Positions 55,165 to 63,274 of a DNA stretch of 64,000 nt are shown here, one piece after another (the first letter of the stretch is position 1; each line of letters begins with the position of its first letter). A program made the position numbers and the translations under genes. The notes under the pieces are model-generated. The model was given only the letters and a program-made list of their open reading frames with translations. It was not told the DNA's origin and ran no database searches. Where the stretch lies: assembly GCA_046350255.1 (NCBI GenBank), contig JAXMAV010000010.1, positions 292,501 to 356,500 on the forward strand. The letters are read 5' to 3'. Origin of the DNA: CALDUY01 sp046350255. Its GTDB lineage: Bacteria > Planctomycetota > Planctomycetia > Gemmatales > Gemmataceae.

Positions 55165-56979
55165 ATGCTGTCTCGTCCTCCGCGCTGGCTGCCCGTACTC
55201 TCGCTCCTGGCCCTGCTGATGTCGGGGAATCCCCTGCCGGCCGCGCCGCGACTCAACGTGGTGGTGATCCTGGCCGATGACCTGGGCTGGGCCGACCTGG
55301 GTTGCCAGGGCAGCAAGTTCTTCCGCACTCCCGCGCTGGATCGCCTGGCGACCAGCGGCATCCGCTTTACCGATGGGTATGCCTCGTGTCCGGTCTGCTC
55401 GCCGACGCGGGCGGCCCTGCTCACGGGCAAGGTGCCGTCGCGGGTGGGCATCACCGACTGGCTACCGGGTCGGCCCGATTCTCCGCAGCATCCCCTGCTT
55501 CGTCCGCCGCTGAAGCAGCAGCTGGCGCTTGAGGAAACCACGCTGGCCGAGTTGTTCAAGTCGGCCGGCTACGCCACCGCGCACATCGGCAAGTGGCATC
55601 TCGGAGGCGACGGGTTTGGGCCGACGCAGCAGGGGTTCGACCTCAACATCGCGGGAGACGCCACCGGCACGCCGCGCAGCTACTTCGCTCCCTTCCGCAA
55701 CAAGGGAGGCGTCATGCCGGGGCTCGAGAAGGCCGAGCCCAACGAGTACCTGACCGACCGACTGACCACCGAGGCAGTCCGCTTCATCGAGGCCCAGCGC
55801 GAGAAGCCGTTCTTCCTCTACCTGGCGCACAACGCCGTCCACACGCCGCTGCGCGCGAAGCCCGACCTGCTGAAGAAGTATCCTGGCAAGCTGACACTGG
55901 GTCAGCAGTCGAACCCGATCTACGCGGCCATGCTCGAAAGCCTCGACGAGGGAGTCGGCAAGGTGGTCAGCACCCTCGAGCGGCTGGGGCTGCGCGAGCG
56001 GACCCTGGTGATCTTCACCTCGGATAACGGCGGCCTGGCGACGCGCGAAGGACCTGACACACCGGCCACGATCAACAGCCCGCTGCGCGAGGGCAAGGGC
56101 TGGCTCTACGAGGGCGGCATCCGGGTACCGTTCCTGATCTCCTGGCCCGGCGTCGTCAAGCCGGGGACCGTCTCGTCGGTGCCGGTGATCACTCACGATC
56201 TCTTCCCCACCCTGGTCGAGGCCTGTGGCCTGACTTCTCATGGCCCCCTGGATGGAGTCAGCCTGGTGCCGCTGCTGCGCGGCAAGGCAGCGCCGGCGCG
56301 CGAAGCGCTCTACTGGCACTATCCGCACTACGCCAACCAGGGGAGCCGGCCCAGTGGAGCGATCCGCACTGGCCGCTACAAGATGATCGAGTTCTACGGC
56401 GAGCAACGCCGCGAGCTGTTCGACCTACAGGCCTCAGTCGGCGAAGGGCGCAACCTCGCCCAGGAGAAGCCGCTGGTGGTGAAGGAGCTGGCCGAGCGTC
56501 TGGCCCGCTGGCGCAAGGAGGTCGGCGCCGTGATGCCGACGCCGAACCCGGACTACCTGCCGCATCCGCCCAATGCGCGGGGGGCGATCGTGCTGCCGGC
56601 GCAGACGGCCTTCGTGCGCGGCTCGCAGCTGCGTTATGAACCGCTGCCGCACAAGAACACCCTGGGCTTCTGGATCGACGTGAACGACTCGGCATACTGG
56701 GAGCTGACCGTGCGCCGACCGGGCAAATATCGCGTGGAGGTGCTGCAGGGCTGCGGCACGGGGCAGGGGGGCAGCGAGGTCGAGGTGAAGGTCGGCAAGG
56801 AATCGCTGCGCTTCATCGTCGAGGACACGGGCCATTTCCAGAACTTCAAGCCGCGCGACATCGGCACCGTGCAGATTGCCAGCGCGGGTCGTCACACGCT
56901 GACGATCCAACCGTTGAAGAAGGCCCGGGCCGCCGTCATGGACGTGCGCCAGGTGACGCTGACCCCGGTGGAGAAATGA
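55165..56979 (+). CDS. secreted type I sulfatase
   Basis: A 604-residue exported formylglycine-dependent sulfatase. The signal peptide covers about residues 1-26. Metal ligands DD occur in VVVILADDLGWADLG, and the catalytic CSPTRAALLTG motif (Cys78, modified to formylglycine) is intact; KWHLGG and TSDNGG provide further active-site residues. The C-terminal 130 residues are an additional beta domain (AYWELTVRRPGKYRVEVLQG), not part of the catalytic fold. GGAG at 55152-55155 sits 9 nt before ATG 55165 but touches ATG 55156, so the second ATG is taken. The stop overlaps the DUF202 gene by 4 bp. It probably acts on sulfated polysaccharides. Confidence 0.93.
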   Translation: MLSRPPRWLPVLSLLALLMSGNPLPAAPRLNVVVILADDLGWADLGCQGSKFFRTPALDRLATSGIRFTDGYASCPVCSPTRAALLTGKVPSRVGITDWLPGRPDSPQHPLLRPPLKQQLALEETTLAELFKSAGYATAHIGKWHLGGDGFGPTQQGFDLNIAGDATGTPRSYFAPFRNKGGVMPGLEKAEPNEYLTDRLTTEAVRFIEAQREKPFFLYLAHNAVHTPLRAKPDLLKKYPGKLTLGQQSNPIYAAMLESLDEGVGKVVSTLERLGLRERTLVIFTSDNGGLATREGPDTPATINSPLREGKGWLYEGGIRVPFLISWPGVVKPGTVSSVPVITHDLFPTLVEACGLTSHGPLDGVSLVPLLRGKAAPAREALYWHYPHYANQGSRPSGAIRTGRYKMIEFYGEQRRELFDLQASVGEGRNLAQEKPLVVKELAERLARWRKEVGAVMPTPNPDYLPHPPNARGAIVLPAQTAFVRGSQLRYEPLPHKNTLGFWIDVNDSAYWELTVRRPGKYRVEVLQGCGTGQGGSEVEVKVGKESLRFIVEDTGHFQNFKPRDIGTVQIASAGRHTLTIQPLKKARAAVMDVRQVTLTPVEK

Positions 56980-57365
56980 CCGTGCCGGAACCTCCCCAGC
57001 CGCCAGAAGATCCGCGCGTGCGCTTCGCGGGCGAACGGACTCTCCTGGCCTGGATCCGCACCGGGCTGGCGCTCATGGGGTTCGGCTTCGTGGTGGCGCG
57101 GTTCGGACTCTTCCTCCGCGAGCTGGCCTTCGCGAATGGCAAGATCCCCCCTCACTCCACCGGCCTGTCGCTGTGGATCGGCACCGCCCTGGTACTGCTG
57201 GGGGTGGGCGTCAACCTGCTGGCTCTGCGCGAGCATCGACGCTTCCTCCAGAACCTGGCGCAGAACCGCCCGTATGAGCCACCGGCCTGGTCACTGGGCC
57301 TGGGCGTGGGGCTGCTGCTGTCCGCCATCGGCATGGTGATGGCGGTCTATCTCCTGTGGCAATGA
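56976..57365 (+). CDS. DUF202 (YidH-type) membrane protein
   Basis: A 129-residue inner-membrane protein with three hydrophobic helices (about residues 23-48, 60-80 and 102-128). The conserved N-terminal segment RVRFAGERTLLAWIRTGLAL with MGFGFVVARFGL is the DUF202 signature. The family has no established function. It overlaps the sulfatase gene end by ATGA, so it is translated from the same message. Whether it relates to sulfatase function is unknown; such overlaps also arise by chance in compact regions. Confidence 0.9.
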   Translation: MTVPEPPQPPEDPRVRFAGERTLLAWIRTGLALMGFGFVVARFGLFLRELAFANGKIPPHSTGLSLWIGTALVLLGVGVNLLALREHRRFLQNLAQNRPYEPPAWSLGLGVGLLLSAIGMVMAVYLLWQ

Positions 57366-57475
57366 GTGCGCTCGATTCCGCGCCAGGCTGCTGCCTACTT
57401 CTGAGGTGGGGACCTCCCGCCCCGAGTCTTCGCCCGGTTTGCCTGTTTTCCTCCTGATGAGAAAGGACCATCGTC

Positions 57476-58048
57476 ATGGCTGACAAACCGCTCCACGTGC
57501 TGGGCATCGCCGGGAGCCTGCGCCAGGCCTCGTTCAACCGGGCCGCGCTGCGCGCCGCCCAGGAGCTGGCACCCCCAGGAATGACCATCGAGATCTTCGA
57601 CCTGGCCTCGATCCCGCTGTACAACGAGGACGTCCACGAGAAGGGTTTTCCCACGAGCGTCGTCGAGCTGCGCCAGAAGATCAAGCAGGCCGACGCGCTG
57701 CTGCTGGCCACGCCAGAGTACAACTATTCGGTCCCCGGCGTGCTGAAGAACGCCATCGACTGGGCCTCGCGCCCTCCGGAGCAGCCATTCGACGGCAAGC
57801 CGATCGCCATCTTCGGCGCAAGCCCGGCGTTCACCGGCACGGCGCGGGCCCAGTATCACCTGCGGCAGGTGTTCATCTACCTGAACGGGCTGATCATGAA
57901 CCGGCCCGAGGTGTTCATCACCACGGCTCACACCAAGTTCGATGCCCAGGGCCATCTCACAGACGAGACGACACGCGGCCAGGTCCGGGGCCTGCTCGAG
58001 AGCCTGAAGCAGTGGACGGAGCGAGCCCACCGCGCGGCCGGAAAGTAG
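57476..58048 (+). CDS. NADPH-dependent FMN reductase family protein
   Basis: A 190-residue flavodoxin-like reductase (chromate/azo/quinone reductase type). The phosphate-binding loop of FMN is GSLRQASFNRAAL at residues 13-25; TPEYNYSVPGVLKNAIDWAS around 77-96 is the hallmark second flavin motif. Length and layout are normal. ATG 57476 has AAAGGA about 9 nt upstream. Such enzymes pass electrons from NAD(P)H to quinones or electrophiles and often belong to oxidative or nitrosative stress responses, which fits the downstream hybrid-cluster protein gene, although a separate promoter lies in between. Confidence 0.93.
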   Translation: MADKPLHVLGIAGSLRQASFNRAALRAAQELAPPGMTIEIFDLASIPLYNEDVHEKGFPTSVVELRQKIKQADALLLATPEYNYSVPGVLKNAIDWASRPPEQPFDGKPIAIFGASPAFTGTARAQYHLRQVFIYLNGLIMNRPEVFITTAHTKFDAQGHLTDETTRGQVRGLLESLKQWTERAHRAAGK

Positions 58049-58085
58049 CTCGCCTCCCTGCTAGATGACCCGCTTCCGGAGTGGC

Positions 58086-58098
58086 GCTGTGTCACAGC
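58086..58098. promoter_or_regulatory. possible activator site upstream of hcp
   Basis: GCTGTG, one base, CACAGC: a 13-bp palindrome about 60 bp upstream of the sigma-54 -24 element, roughly -100 relative to the expected start. Enhancer-binding proteins of sigma-54 promoters usually bind in this range. Only one copy is present, so the case is weak. Confidence 0.3.
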
Positions 58099-58134
58099 CG
58101 CACAGAGCCACTCGTCCCACCCCTCCATTTATAG

Positions 58135-58155
58135 GGATAAACTCCTCTTTTATCC
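58135..58155. promoter_or_regulatory. inverted repeat abutting the hcp promoter
   Basis: GGATAAA (58135-58141), 7 bp, TTTATCC (58149-58155): a perfect inverted repeat that ends 2 bp before the sigma-54-type -24 box. It is a good candidate operator for a repressor or a regulator of the hybrid-cluster gene. Confidence 0.5.
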
Positions 58156-58157
58156 TT

Positions 58158-58173
58158 TGGAACGATTCTTGCA
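58158..58173 (+). promoter_or_regulatory. sigma-54-type promoter of hcp
   Basis: TGGAACG-ATTC-TTGCA at 58158-58173 matches the -24/-12 consensus TGGCACG-N4-TTGCW except for one base. GG (58159-58160) and GC (58171-58172) are exactly 10 bp apart, as required. It lies 63 bp before the start codon. Confidence 0.65.
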
Positions 58174-58235
58174 TCTGTCCCCGACCAACCGCAAGGACTC
58201 ACCAGGTTCTTCATTTTTCTCCGAGGGACGGACGC

Positions 58236-59549
58236 ATGTTTTGCAATCAATGCGAGCAAACTCAGAACGGCCGGGGCTGCACCGAGATCGGCGTGTGCGG
58301 CAAGGACGCCGACGTGCAGTCGCTGCAGGAGATACTCCTGTACGGCGTGAAGGGGATGGCCGCGTACGCCAACCACGCCCGCCGGCTGGGCAAGTCGGAC
58401 GAGTCGGTCAGCGCCTTCATCGAGGAAGCGCTGTTTGCCACGATGACCAACGTCAACTTCGACATTCCCAGCCTGCTCGACATGGTCCTCGAATGCGGCA
58501 TGAAGAACCTCCGCGTGATGGAGCTGCTGGATGCCGGGCACACCGAGCGGTTTGGTACCCCGGGGCCGACCACGGTCTACGAGGGAACGCGCTCCGGACC
58601 GGGCATCCTCGTCACGGGTCACGATCTGGTGGACCTGGCCGATCTGCTGGAGCAGGCCAAGGGGCAGGGCGTGAACGTGTACACGCACGGCGAGATGCTG
58701 CCAGGCCACAGCTATCCGAAACTGCGCGAGCATGCGCATCTGGCCGGGCATTACGGCGGCCCGTGGCAAAATCAGCAGTGGGAGTTCCCCGCCTTCTCCG
58801 GTCCCATCGTGGCCACCACCAACTGCATCCTGATTCCGCCCGACTCGTACAAGGATCGGGTGTTCACCACCCGGATCACCGCGGTGCCCGGCGGCACGCG
58901 CCTGAAAGACAACGACTTCTCCGCGGTCATCAACCTGGCCAAGACGCTGCCGCCCTTGCCCGAGCGCAAGGTGCGCGAATCGACCATTGGCTTCCACCAC
59001 AGCACCATTCTGGGTATCGCCGATAAGGTGGTGGGCGCGGTCAAATCTGGCGCCATCAAGCACTTCTACCTGATCGGTGGCTGCGACGGCGCAGAGCTGG
59101 GCCGCAATTACTACACCAAGCTGGCCCAGAAGACGCCGGGCGAGTCGATCATCCTGACGCTGGGCTGCGGCAAGTATCGCATCCGCAACCACGACTACGG
59201 CACCGTCGCCGGGCTGCCGCGCTTCCTCGACATGGGTCAGTGCAACGATGCCTACGGCGCCATCCAGGTGGCGGTCGGCCTCGCCAAGGCGTTCAACTGT
59301 GGCGTGAACGACCTGCCTCTGTCAATCGTTCTGTCGTGGTTCGAGCAGAAGGCCGTGGCGGTGCTGCTGACGCTTTTGGCGCTGGGAGTGAAGGGCATCC
59401 GAGTTGGCCCCATCCCACCGGCGTTCGTCACACCGAACGTCTTCAAGGTGTTGCAGGAGAAGTTCGACCTCAAGTTAATCGAACCGGAACCTCCCGTCAG
59501 CCTCTACACGCTGGGTACCATCCCGCCGTCGAGCCCGACACCGGTCTGA
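58236..59549 (+). CDS. hcp: hybrid-cluster protein, short form
   Basis: A 437-residue hybrid-cluster protein (hydroxylamine/NO reductase, S-nitrosylase). The N-terminal cluster ligands are Cys3, Cys6, Cys15 and Cys21 (C-x2-C-x8-C-x5-C), the class I spacing for a 4Fe-4S cubane. The hybrid-cluster region is recognisable: TGHDLVDLADLLEQA, YTHGEMLPGHSYP, CDGAELGRNYYT, LTLGCGKYRIRNHDYG, and the C-terminal FEQKAVAVLLTLLALGVKGI. At 437 residues it lacks the roughly 110-residue helical insert of the classical 550-residue forms, so it belongs to the short class known from thermophiles and archaea. GAGG lies about 9 nt before ATG 58236. It probably detoxifies NO or NO-derived species. Confidence 0.93.
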   Translation: MFCNQCEQTQNGRGCTEIGVCGKDADVQSLQEILLYGVKGMAAYANHARRLGKSDESVSAFIEEALFATMTNVNFDIPSLLDMVLECGMKNLRVMELLDAGHTERFGTPGPTTVYEGTRSGPGILVTGHDLVDLADLLEQAKGQGVNVYTHGEMLPGHSYPKLREHAHLAGHYGGPWQNQQWEFPAFSGPIVATTNCILIPPDSYKDRVFTTRITAVPGGTRLKDNDFSAVINLAKTLPPLPERKVRESTIGFHHSTILGIADKVVGAVKSGAIKHFYLIGGCDGAELGRNYYTKLAQKTPGESIILTLGCGKYRIRNHDYGTVAGLPRFLDMGQCNDAYGAIQVAVGLAKAFNCGVNDLPLSIVLSWFEQKAVAVLLTLLALGVKGIRVGPIPPAFVTPNVFKVLQEKFDLKLIEPEPPVSLYTLGTIPPSSPTPV

Positions 59550-59656
59550 TAGATATGGTAGTGGTATTCCCTGGGTGAAGCGGTACCGAAGTCGCGCTGG
59601 CGCGGTGGTGCGCCGGCGTGGCTCCGGGCCATTCTGTTTCTTTCTGTCGAGTTGCC

Positions 59657-60271
59657 ATGAAAGCCATCGATGAAGCGCGTCTCGAACGGGACGTCGAATA
59701 TCGCTATCGCTATCTCGCCGAGTTCATCGGCTTCGGCCCGGACGATCACGGCGCCATCCAGGCGTCGGCCATGTACCTGGGGCCGATCATCCCCCAGTTG
59801 GTCGAGGCGACCTACGAAAAACTGATGCAGTACGACGCGACGGCCCGGCACTTCCTGCCGCGCCAGTCCGGCTACGAGGGGCCGTTGCCTGGCGGCCTCG
59901 CCGACCTGGCCAGCAGCCCCCAGATTCAGTTCCGCAAGGAGCATCTCAGCCGCTACTTCATGCAGATTCTCGGACGCTCGTTCGACGGTAAGATGGCGCT
60001 CTACCTGGACATGGTAGGCAAGATCCACACCCCCCGCGCTGGTAGCACCGAGATCGATGTGCCCCTGGTGCAGATGAACGCCCTGATGGGTCTGCTGTCC
60101 GACGTGCTGACGGGCGTCATCGGCCAGCTTCCCCTCGATCCGGCCACACAGGTGCGCACCATCCGCGCCTTCCAGAAGTTCCTGTGGATTCAGAACGATT
60201 TCATCACCCGGCACTACGGAGGGGCGAAGAGCGCATCTGCTGGGGAGGACAGTCCGCGCGGACACTCCTAA
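59657..60271 (+). CDS. protoglobin (haem sensor globin)
   Basis: A 204-residue single-domain protoglobin, a haem protein that binds O2, CO and NO. Residues 10-185 show the family: YRYRYLAEFIGFGPDDHGAI, EHLSRYFMQILGRSFDGKMA, and LDMVGKIHT around 118-125, where His124 is the candidate proximal haem ligand. ATG 59657 (MKAIDEAR) is chosen over a longer non-conserved start. There is no output domain, so it acts as a ligand carrier or NO dioxygenase rather than a chemoreceptor. It follows the hybrid-cluster gene by 107 bp with a GC-rich hairpin between (59597-59616), consistent with a shared role in nitrosative stress. Confidence 0.88.
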   Translation: MKAIDEARLERDVEYRYRYLAEFIGFGPDDHGAIQASAMYLGPIIPQLVEATYEKLMQYDATARHFLPRQSGYEGPLPGGLADLASSPQIQFRKEHLSRYFMQILGRSFDGKMALYLDMVGKIHTPRAGSTEIDVPLVQMNALMGLLSDVLTGVIGQLPLDPATQVRTIRAFQKFLWIQNDFITRHYGGAKSASAGEDSPRGHS

Positions 60272-60330
60272 AGTGAAGGGAGACTCCAACCAGGCGGCAA
60301 CGGCGTCGGCGACACTCCGCGGAGGCGCGC

Positions 60331-60735
60331 ATGGACTGGAAAGTCTGGTACGACAGCCTGGCCAAGCCGGACTGGACGCCTAGTCCGGGCACCATCGGGT
60401 TGATCTGGAGCATCCTCTACCCGATCATCCTCGTTACTTTTGGGTTTGTTCTCGTTGAGTGCCTGCGAGGCAAGTTACCCTGGCGAGTAGCTCTGCCGTT
60501 CGGCATCAACCTGGCGGCCAATCTACTCTTCACCCCCATCCAGTTCGGTCTGCGGAACATGCCGCTGGCCGCGCTGGACATCCTCGTCGTGTGGAGCACC
60601 ATCCTCTGGCTCATGGTGGCGGTCTGGCCTCACCATCGCTGGGTGACACTGGCTCAGGGGCCTTACCTGCTCTGGGTCTCCCTCGCCTCGATGCTTCAAC
60701 TCTCGATTACCTGGATGAACTGGAACAGGGGCTGA
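60331..60735 (+). CDS. tspO: TspO/MBR family membrane protein
   Basis: A 134-residue integral membrane protein with five hydrophobic helices. It begins with WYDSLAKPDWTPSPGTIGLI and continues through WSILYPIILVTFGFV, GINLAANLLFTPIQFGLRNM and LDILVVWSTILWLMVAVWPH, the TspO pattern with the conserved Pro, Trp and Asn. GGAGG lies 6 nt before ATG 60331. TspO proteins bind porphyrins and respond to oxidative stress; proximity to the haem protein protoglobin and the hybrid-cluster protein makes a role in haem or redox stress plausible. Somewhat shorter than the usual 150-160 residues, but all helices fit. Confidence 0.92.
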   Translation: MDWKVWYDSLAKPDWTPSPGTIGLIWSILYPIILVTFGFVLVECLRGKLPWRVALPFGINLAANLLFTPIQFGLRNMPLAALDILVVWSTILWLMVAVWPHHRWVTLAQGPYLLWVSLASMLQLSITWMNWNRG

Positions 60736-60771
60736 CCTGGCCCGTGGTGGTCCCCGCCCAGGAGGCCGAGC

Positions 60772-61317
60772 ATGACCAACGCGGACTACATGGCCCGGAT
60801 GCAGCGCGACGATGAGAGTCTGGTCTCGGACGACCTGATCGCCGCCTACGAACAGGGCATCGACGATCTGCAAGCGGCAGTCCAGGGGATGACGCGCGCT
60901 CAGGTCCAGGCGCGCCCGCTACCCGGGAAGTGGTCGACCCTGGAAGTTGTGGCCCACCTGGCCGACAGCGAGATCTTCTTCACCGATCGCATCGAGCGCA
61001 CCATCGCCCTGGATCGTCCCTTGCTGATGGCCGTGGACGAGCATGGCTACATCGAGCGCCTGGGCTACGCACACTTCGACCTGGACGAACAGCTGGCGCT
61101 ATTCACCGCCCTGCGTCGGCACGTCACCCGCATCCTGCGCCACCAGCCTCCCGAGGTCTGGTCCCGGGTGGCCATCCACAGCGAAACCGGGCAGGTCACC
61201 CTGCGCCAGCTGGTACTGCAGCCGATTCGACATCTCTGTCATCATCTGCCCTTCATCGCTGCCAAGCGCGCAGCGCTAGCCTCCAGTCCCCCACCTGTCG
61301 AGGAGTCGTCCCCGTGA
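60772..61317 (+). CDS. DinB-family putative metal-dependent protein
   Basis: A 181-residue four-helix-bundle protein of the DinB/YfiT superfamily. The three histidines expected to bind a metal are in WSTLEVVAHLADSE (about residue 64), in the middle helix around LRRHVTRILRHQPPE, and in LQPIRHLCHHLPFI near the C-terminus. Members are thiol-dependent transferases (bacillithiol or mycothiol) or have no known activity. AGGAGG lies 8 nt upstream of ATG 60772. The stop overlaps the start of the glycoside hydrolase gene by one base (TGATG). Confidence 0.88.
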   Translation: MTNADYMARMQRDDESLVSDDLIAAYEQGIDDLQAAVQGMTRAQVQARPLPGKWSTLEVVAHLADSEIFFTDRIERTIALDRPLLMAVDEHGYIERLGYAHFDLDEQLALFTALRRHVTRILRHQPPEVWSRVAIHSETGQVTLRQLVLQPIRHLCHHLPFIAAKRAALASSPPPVEESSP

Positions 61318-63248
61318 TGTGCCGCGCCGTGCTGGTGGCTCTTCTGCTGATTCTCAACGCAGCCGGTGGTCGTGCCGACTCGAAGGTGACGTTCGAACGG
61401 TCCGATGCGCAATTGCGGATCACCGTGGGAGGCAAGCCGCTGGCCACCTATGTCTGGCGCGATCCCGCGATAGCGCGGCCCTACTTCGCTCAGGTGCATG
61501 CGCCCAACGGTCGGCAGGTCACGCGTAATCACCCTCCCGTGCCGGGGAAAGATGCGACGGACCACGCCACTATGCACCCGGGCGTGTGGCTAGCCTTCGG
61601 TGACCTGGGCGGAGCCGACTTCTGGCGCAACAAGGGCCGGGTCGAGCACGTGGAGTTTGTCGAGCCCCCCACTGCCACGCGCGAGGGTGGGCGTTTCAGC
61701 GTGCGCAACCGCTACCGGGTGGGAGACAAAACTCTCTGCGAGGAGGTCTGCCGGATCGGCATCCAGGTACAACCGGGCGCCTACCTGATCGACTGGACCT
61801 CGGAGTTCCGCGGACCAGCCGACTTCACCCTGGGCGACCAGGAGGAGATGGGCCTGGGTGTGCGCGTCGCCACCGACCTGACTGTGAAGGCAGGGGGCCG
61901 ACTCCGGAACAGTACCGGTTCGACGCAGGTCAAGGAGATCTGGGGCCGTCAGGCGCTGTGGTGCGACTACAGCGGCGGCGAGGGTGCCCAGGCGGCTGGC
62001 GTGGCCCTGTTTCCCGACCCCCGCAACGTGCGCCCCTCGTGGTTCCATGCCCGCGACTACGGTCTGCTGGTGGCCAACCCCTTTGGTAGGAACGCCTTCA
62101 CCAGGGGAGAGCGGAGCGCCATCGTCGTCCGCAAGGGCGAGACATTCCGCCTGCGCTTCGGCATCCTGGTCCACGCCGGCAAGACCGACCTGGCGGCCGC
62201 CTACCGCCGCTGGACGACCGCCCTTCCCTGGATCGAGGTCGCGCGGGACAAACGAGGGTTCGTGAAGGCGCACTCGGGCGAGCCATTTGTCCCCTGGGGG
62301 TTCAACTACGACCACGACGAGGAGGGCCGACTCCTCGAGGACTACTGGGAGAAAGAATGGGGCAAGATAGAGGCCGCCTTCGCCCAGATGAAGAAACTCG
62401 GCGCCACCGTCGTCCGCATCCATCTGCAGGTGGGCCGCTTCATGGAGCGTGCCGATCAGCTCAACCCGCAGGCGCTGGACCGTCTGGAGAAGCTGGTGGA
62501 GCTGGCCGAGCAGACCGGACTCTACCTGAACCTGACCGGGCTGGGCTGCTACCACAAGAAGGACGTGCCCGCCTGGTACGACTCCCTGAGCGAGGCTGAT
62601 CGCTGGGCCGTGCAGGCGCGTTTCTGGCAAGGGGTGGCCCGCCGCTGCGCCCGGCACCCGGCCGTGTTCTGCTACGATCTGATGAACGAGCCAGTCGTCC
62701 CTGGCGGACAGCGGAAAGACGGTGACTGGCTGGGCCCCGCCTTCGCCGGCAAGCACTTCGTGCAGTTCATCACGCTCGATCAGAAGAAACGGCCGCGTCC
62801 CCAGATCGCCCGCCAGTGGATCGATCACCTGGTGTCGGCCATCCGCGCGGTGGATGAGCGTCATCTCGTCACGGTGGGCCTGGTGGACTGGAGCCTCGAT
62901 CGTCCAGGGCTGACCTCCGGCTTCGTCCCGGGCAAGGTCACCGAGCGCCTCGATTTTATTTGTGTCCATCTCTACCCACAGACGAAGAAACTGGACGAGG
63001 CCAGCAAGACACTGGCAGGCTTCGCCGTGGGGAAGCCGATAGTGGTGGAGGAAACCTTCCCGCTGGCCTGCTCGGCGCAGGAGCTGGACAGTTTTATCGA
63101 GCGCCATCGCGCTTCTGTGGCGGGATGGATCAGTTTTTACTGGGGTAAAGACCTCGACGCACTTCGCCGATCCAGGAAGCTGGGTGACGCCATTCTGCTG
63201 GACTGGCTGGGTCGGTTCGAGCGACGCGGACGGGAGTATCACCCCTGA
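61317..63248 (+). CDS. secreted fusion: PmoA-like (DUF6807) domain + GH5-type cellulase domain
   Basis: A 643-residue exported protein. The signal peptide is about residues 1-20. The first half (25-300) resembles the methane oxygenase PmoA-like/DUF6807 family of planctomycetes: PLATYVWRDPAIARPYFAQV, then HPGVWLAFGDLGGADFWRNK, and GILVHAGKTDLAAAYRRW at its end. The second half (310-640) is a TIM-barrel glycoside hydrolase of family 5 type: WGFNYDHD, VVRIHLQVGRF, acid/base Glu458 in LMNEPV, and a nucleophile candidate Glu578/579 in PIVVEETF. The two domains are usually separate proteins. ATG 61317 overlaps the DinB stop. Substrate: some polysaccharide, unknown. Confidence 0.85.
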   Translation: MCRAVLVALLLILNAAGGRADSKVTFERSDAQLRITVGGKPLATYVWRDPAIARPYFAQVHAPNGRQVTRNHPPVPGKDATDHATMHPGVWLAFGDLGGADFWRNKGRVEHVEFVEPPTATREGGRFSVRNRYRVGDKTLCEEVCRIGIQVQPGAYLIDWTSEFRGPADFTLGDQEEMGLGVRVATDLTVKAGGRLRNSTGSTQVKEIWGRQALWCDYSGGEGAQAAGVALFPDPRNVRPSWFHARDYGLLVANPFGRNAFTRGERSAIVVRKGETFRLRFGILVHAGKTDLAAAYRRWTTALPWIEVARDKRGFVKAHSGEPFVPWGFNYDHDEEGRLLEDYWEKEWGKIEAAFAQMKKLGATVVRIHLQVGRFMERADQLNPQALDRLEKLVELAEQTGLYLNLTGLGCYHKKDVPAWYDSLSEADRWAVQARFWQGVARRCARHPAVFCYDLMNEPVVPGGQRKDGDWLGPAFAGKHFVQFITLDQKKRPRPQIARQWIDHLVSAIRAVDERHLVTVGLVDWSLDRPGLTSGFVPGKVTERLDFICVHLYPQTKKLDEASKTLAGFAVGKPIVVEETFPLACSAQELDSFIERHRASVAGWISFYWGKDLDALRRSRKLGDAILLDWLGRFERRGREYHP

Positions 63249-63274
63249 CGCCAGGGCAAGGAGGCCAGGCTGGC

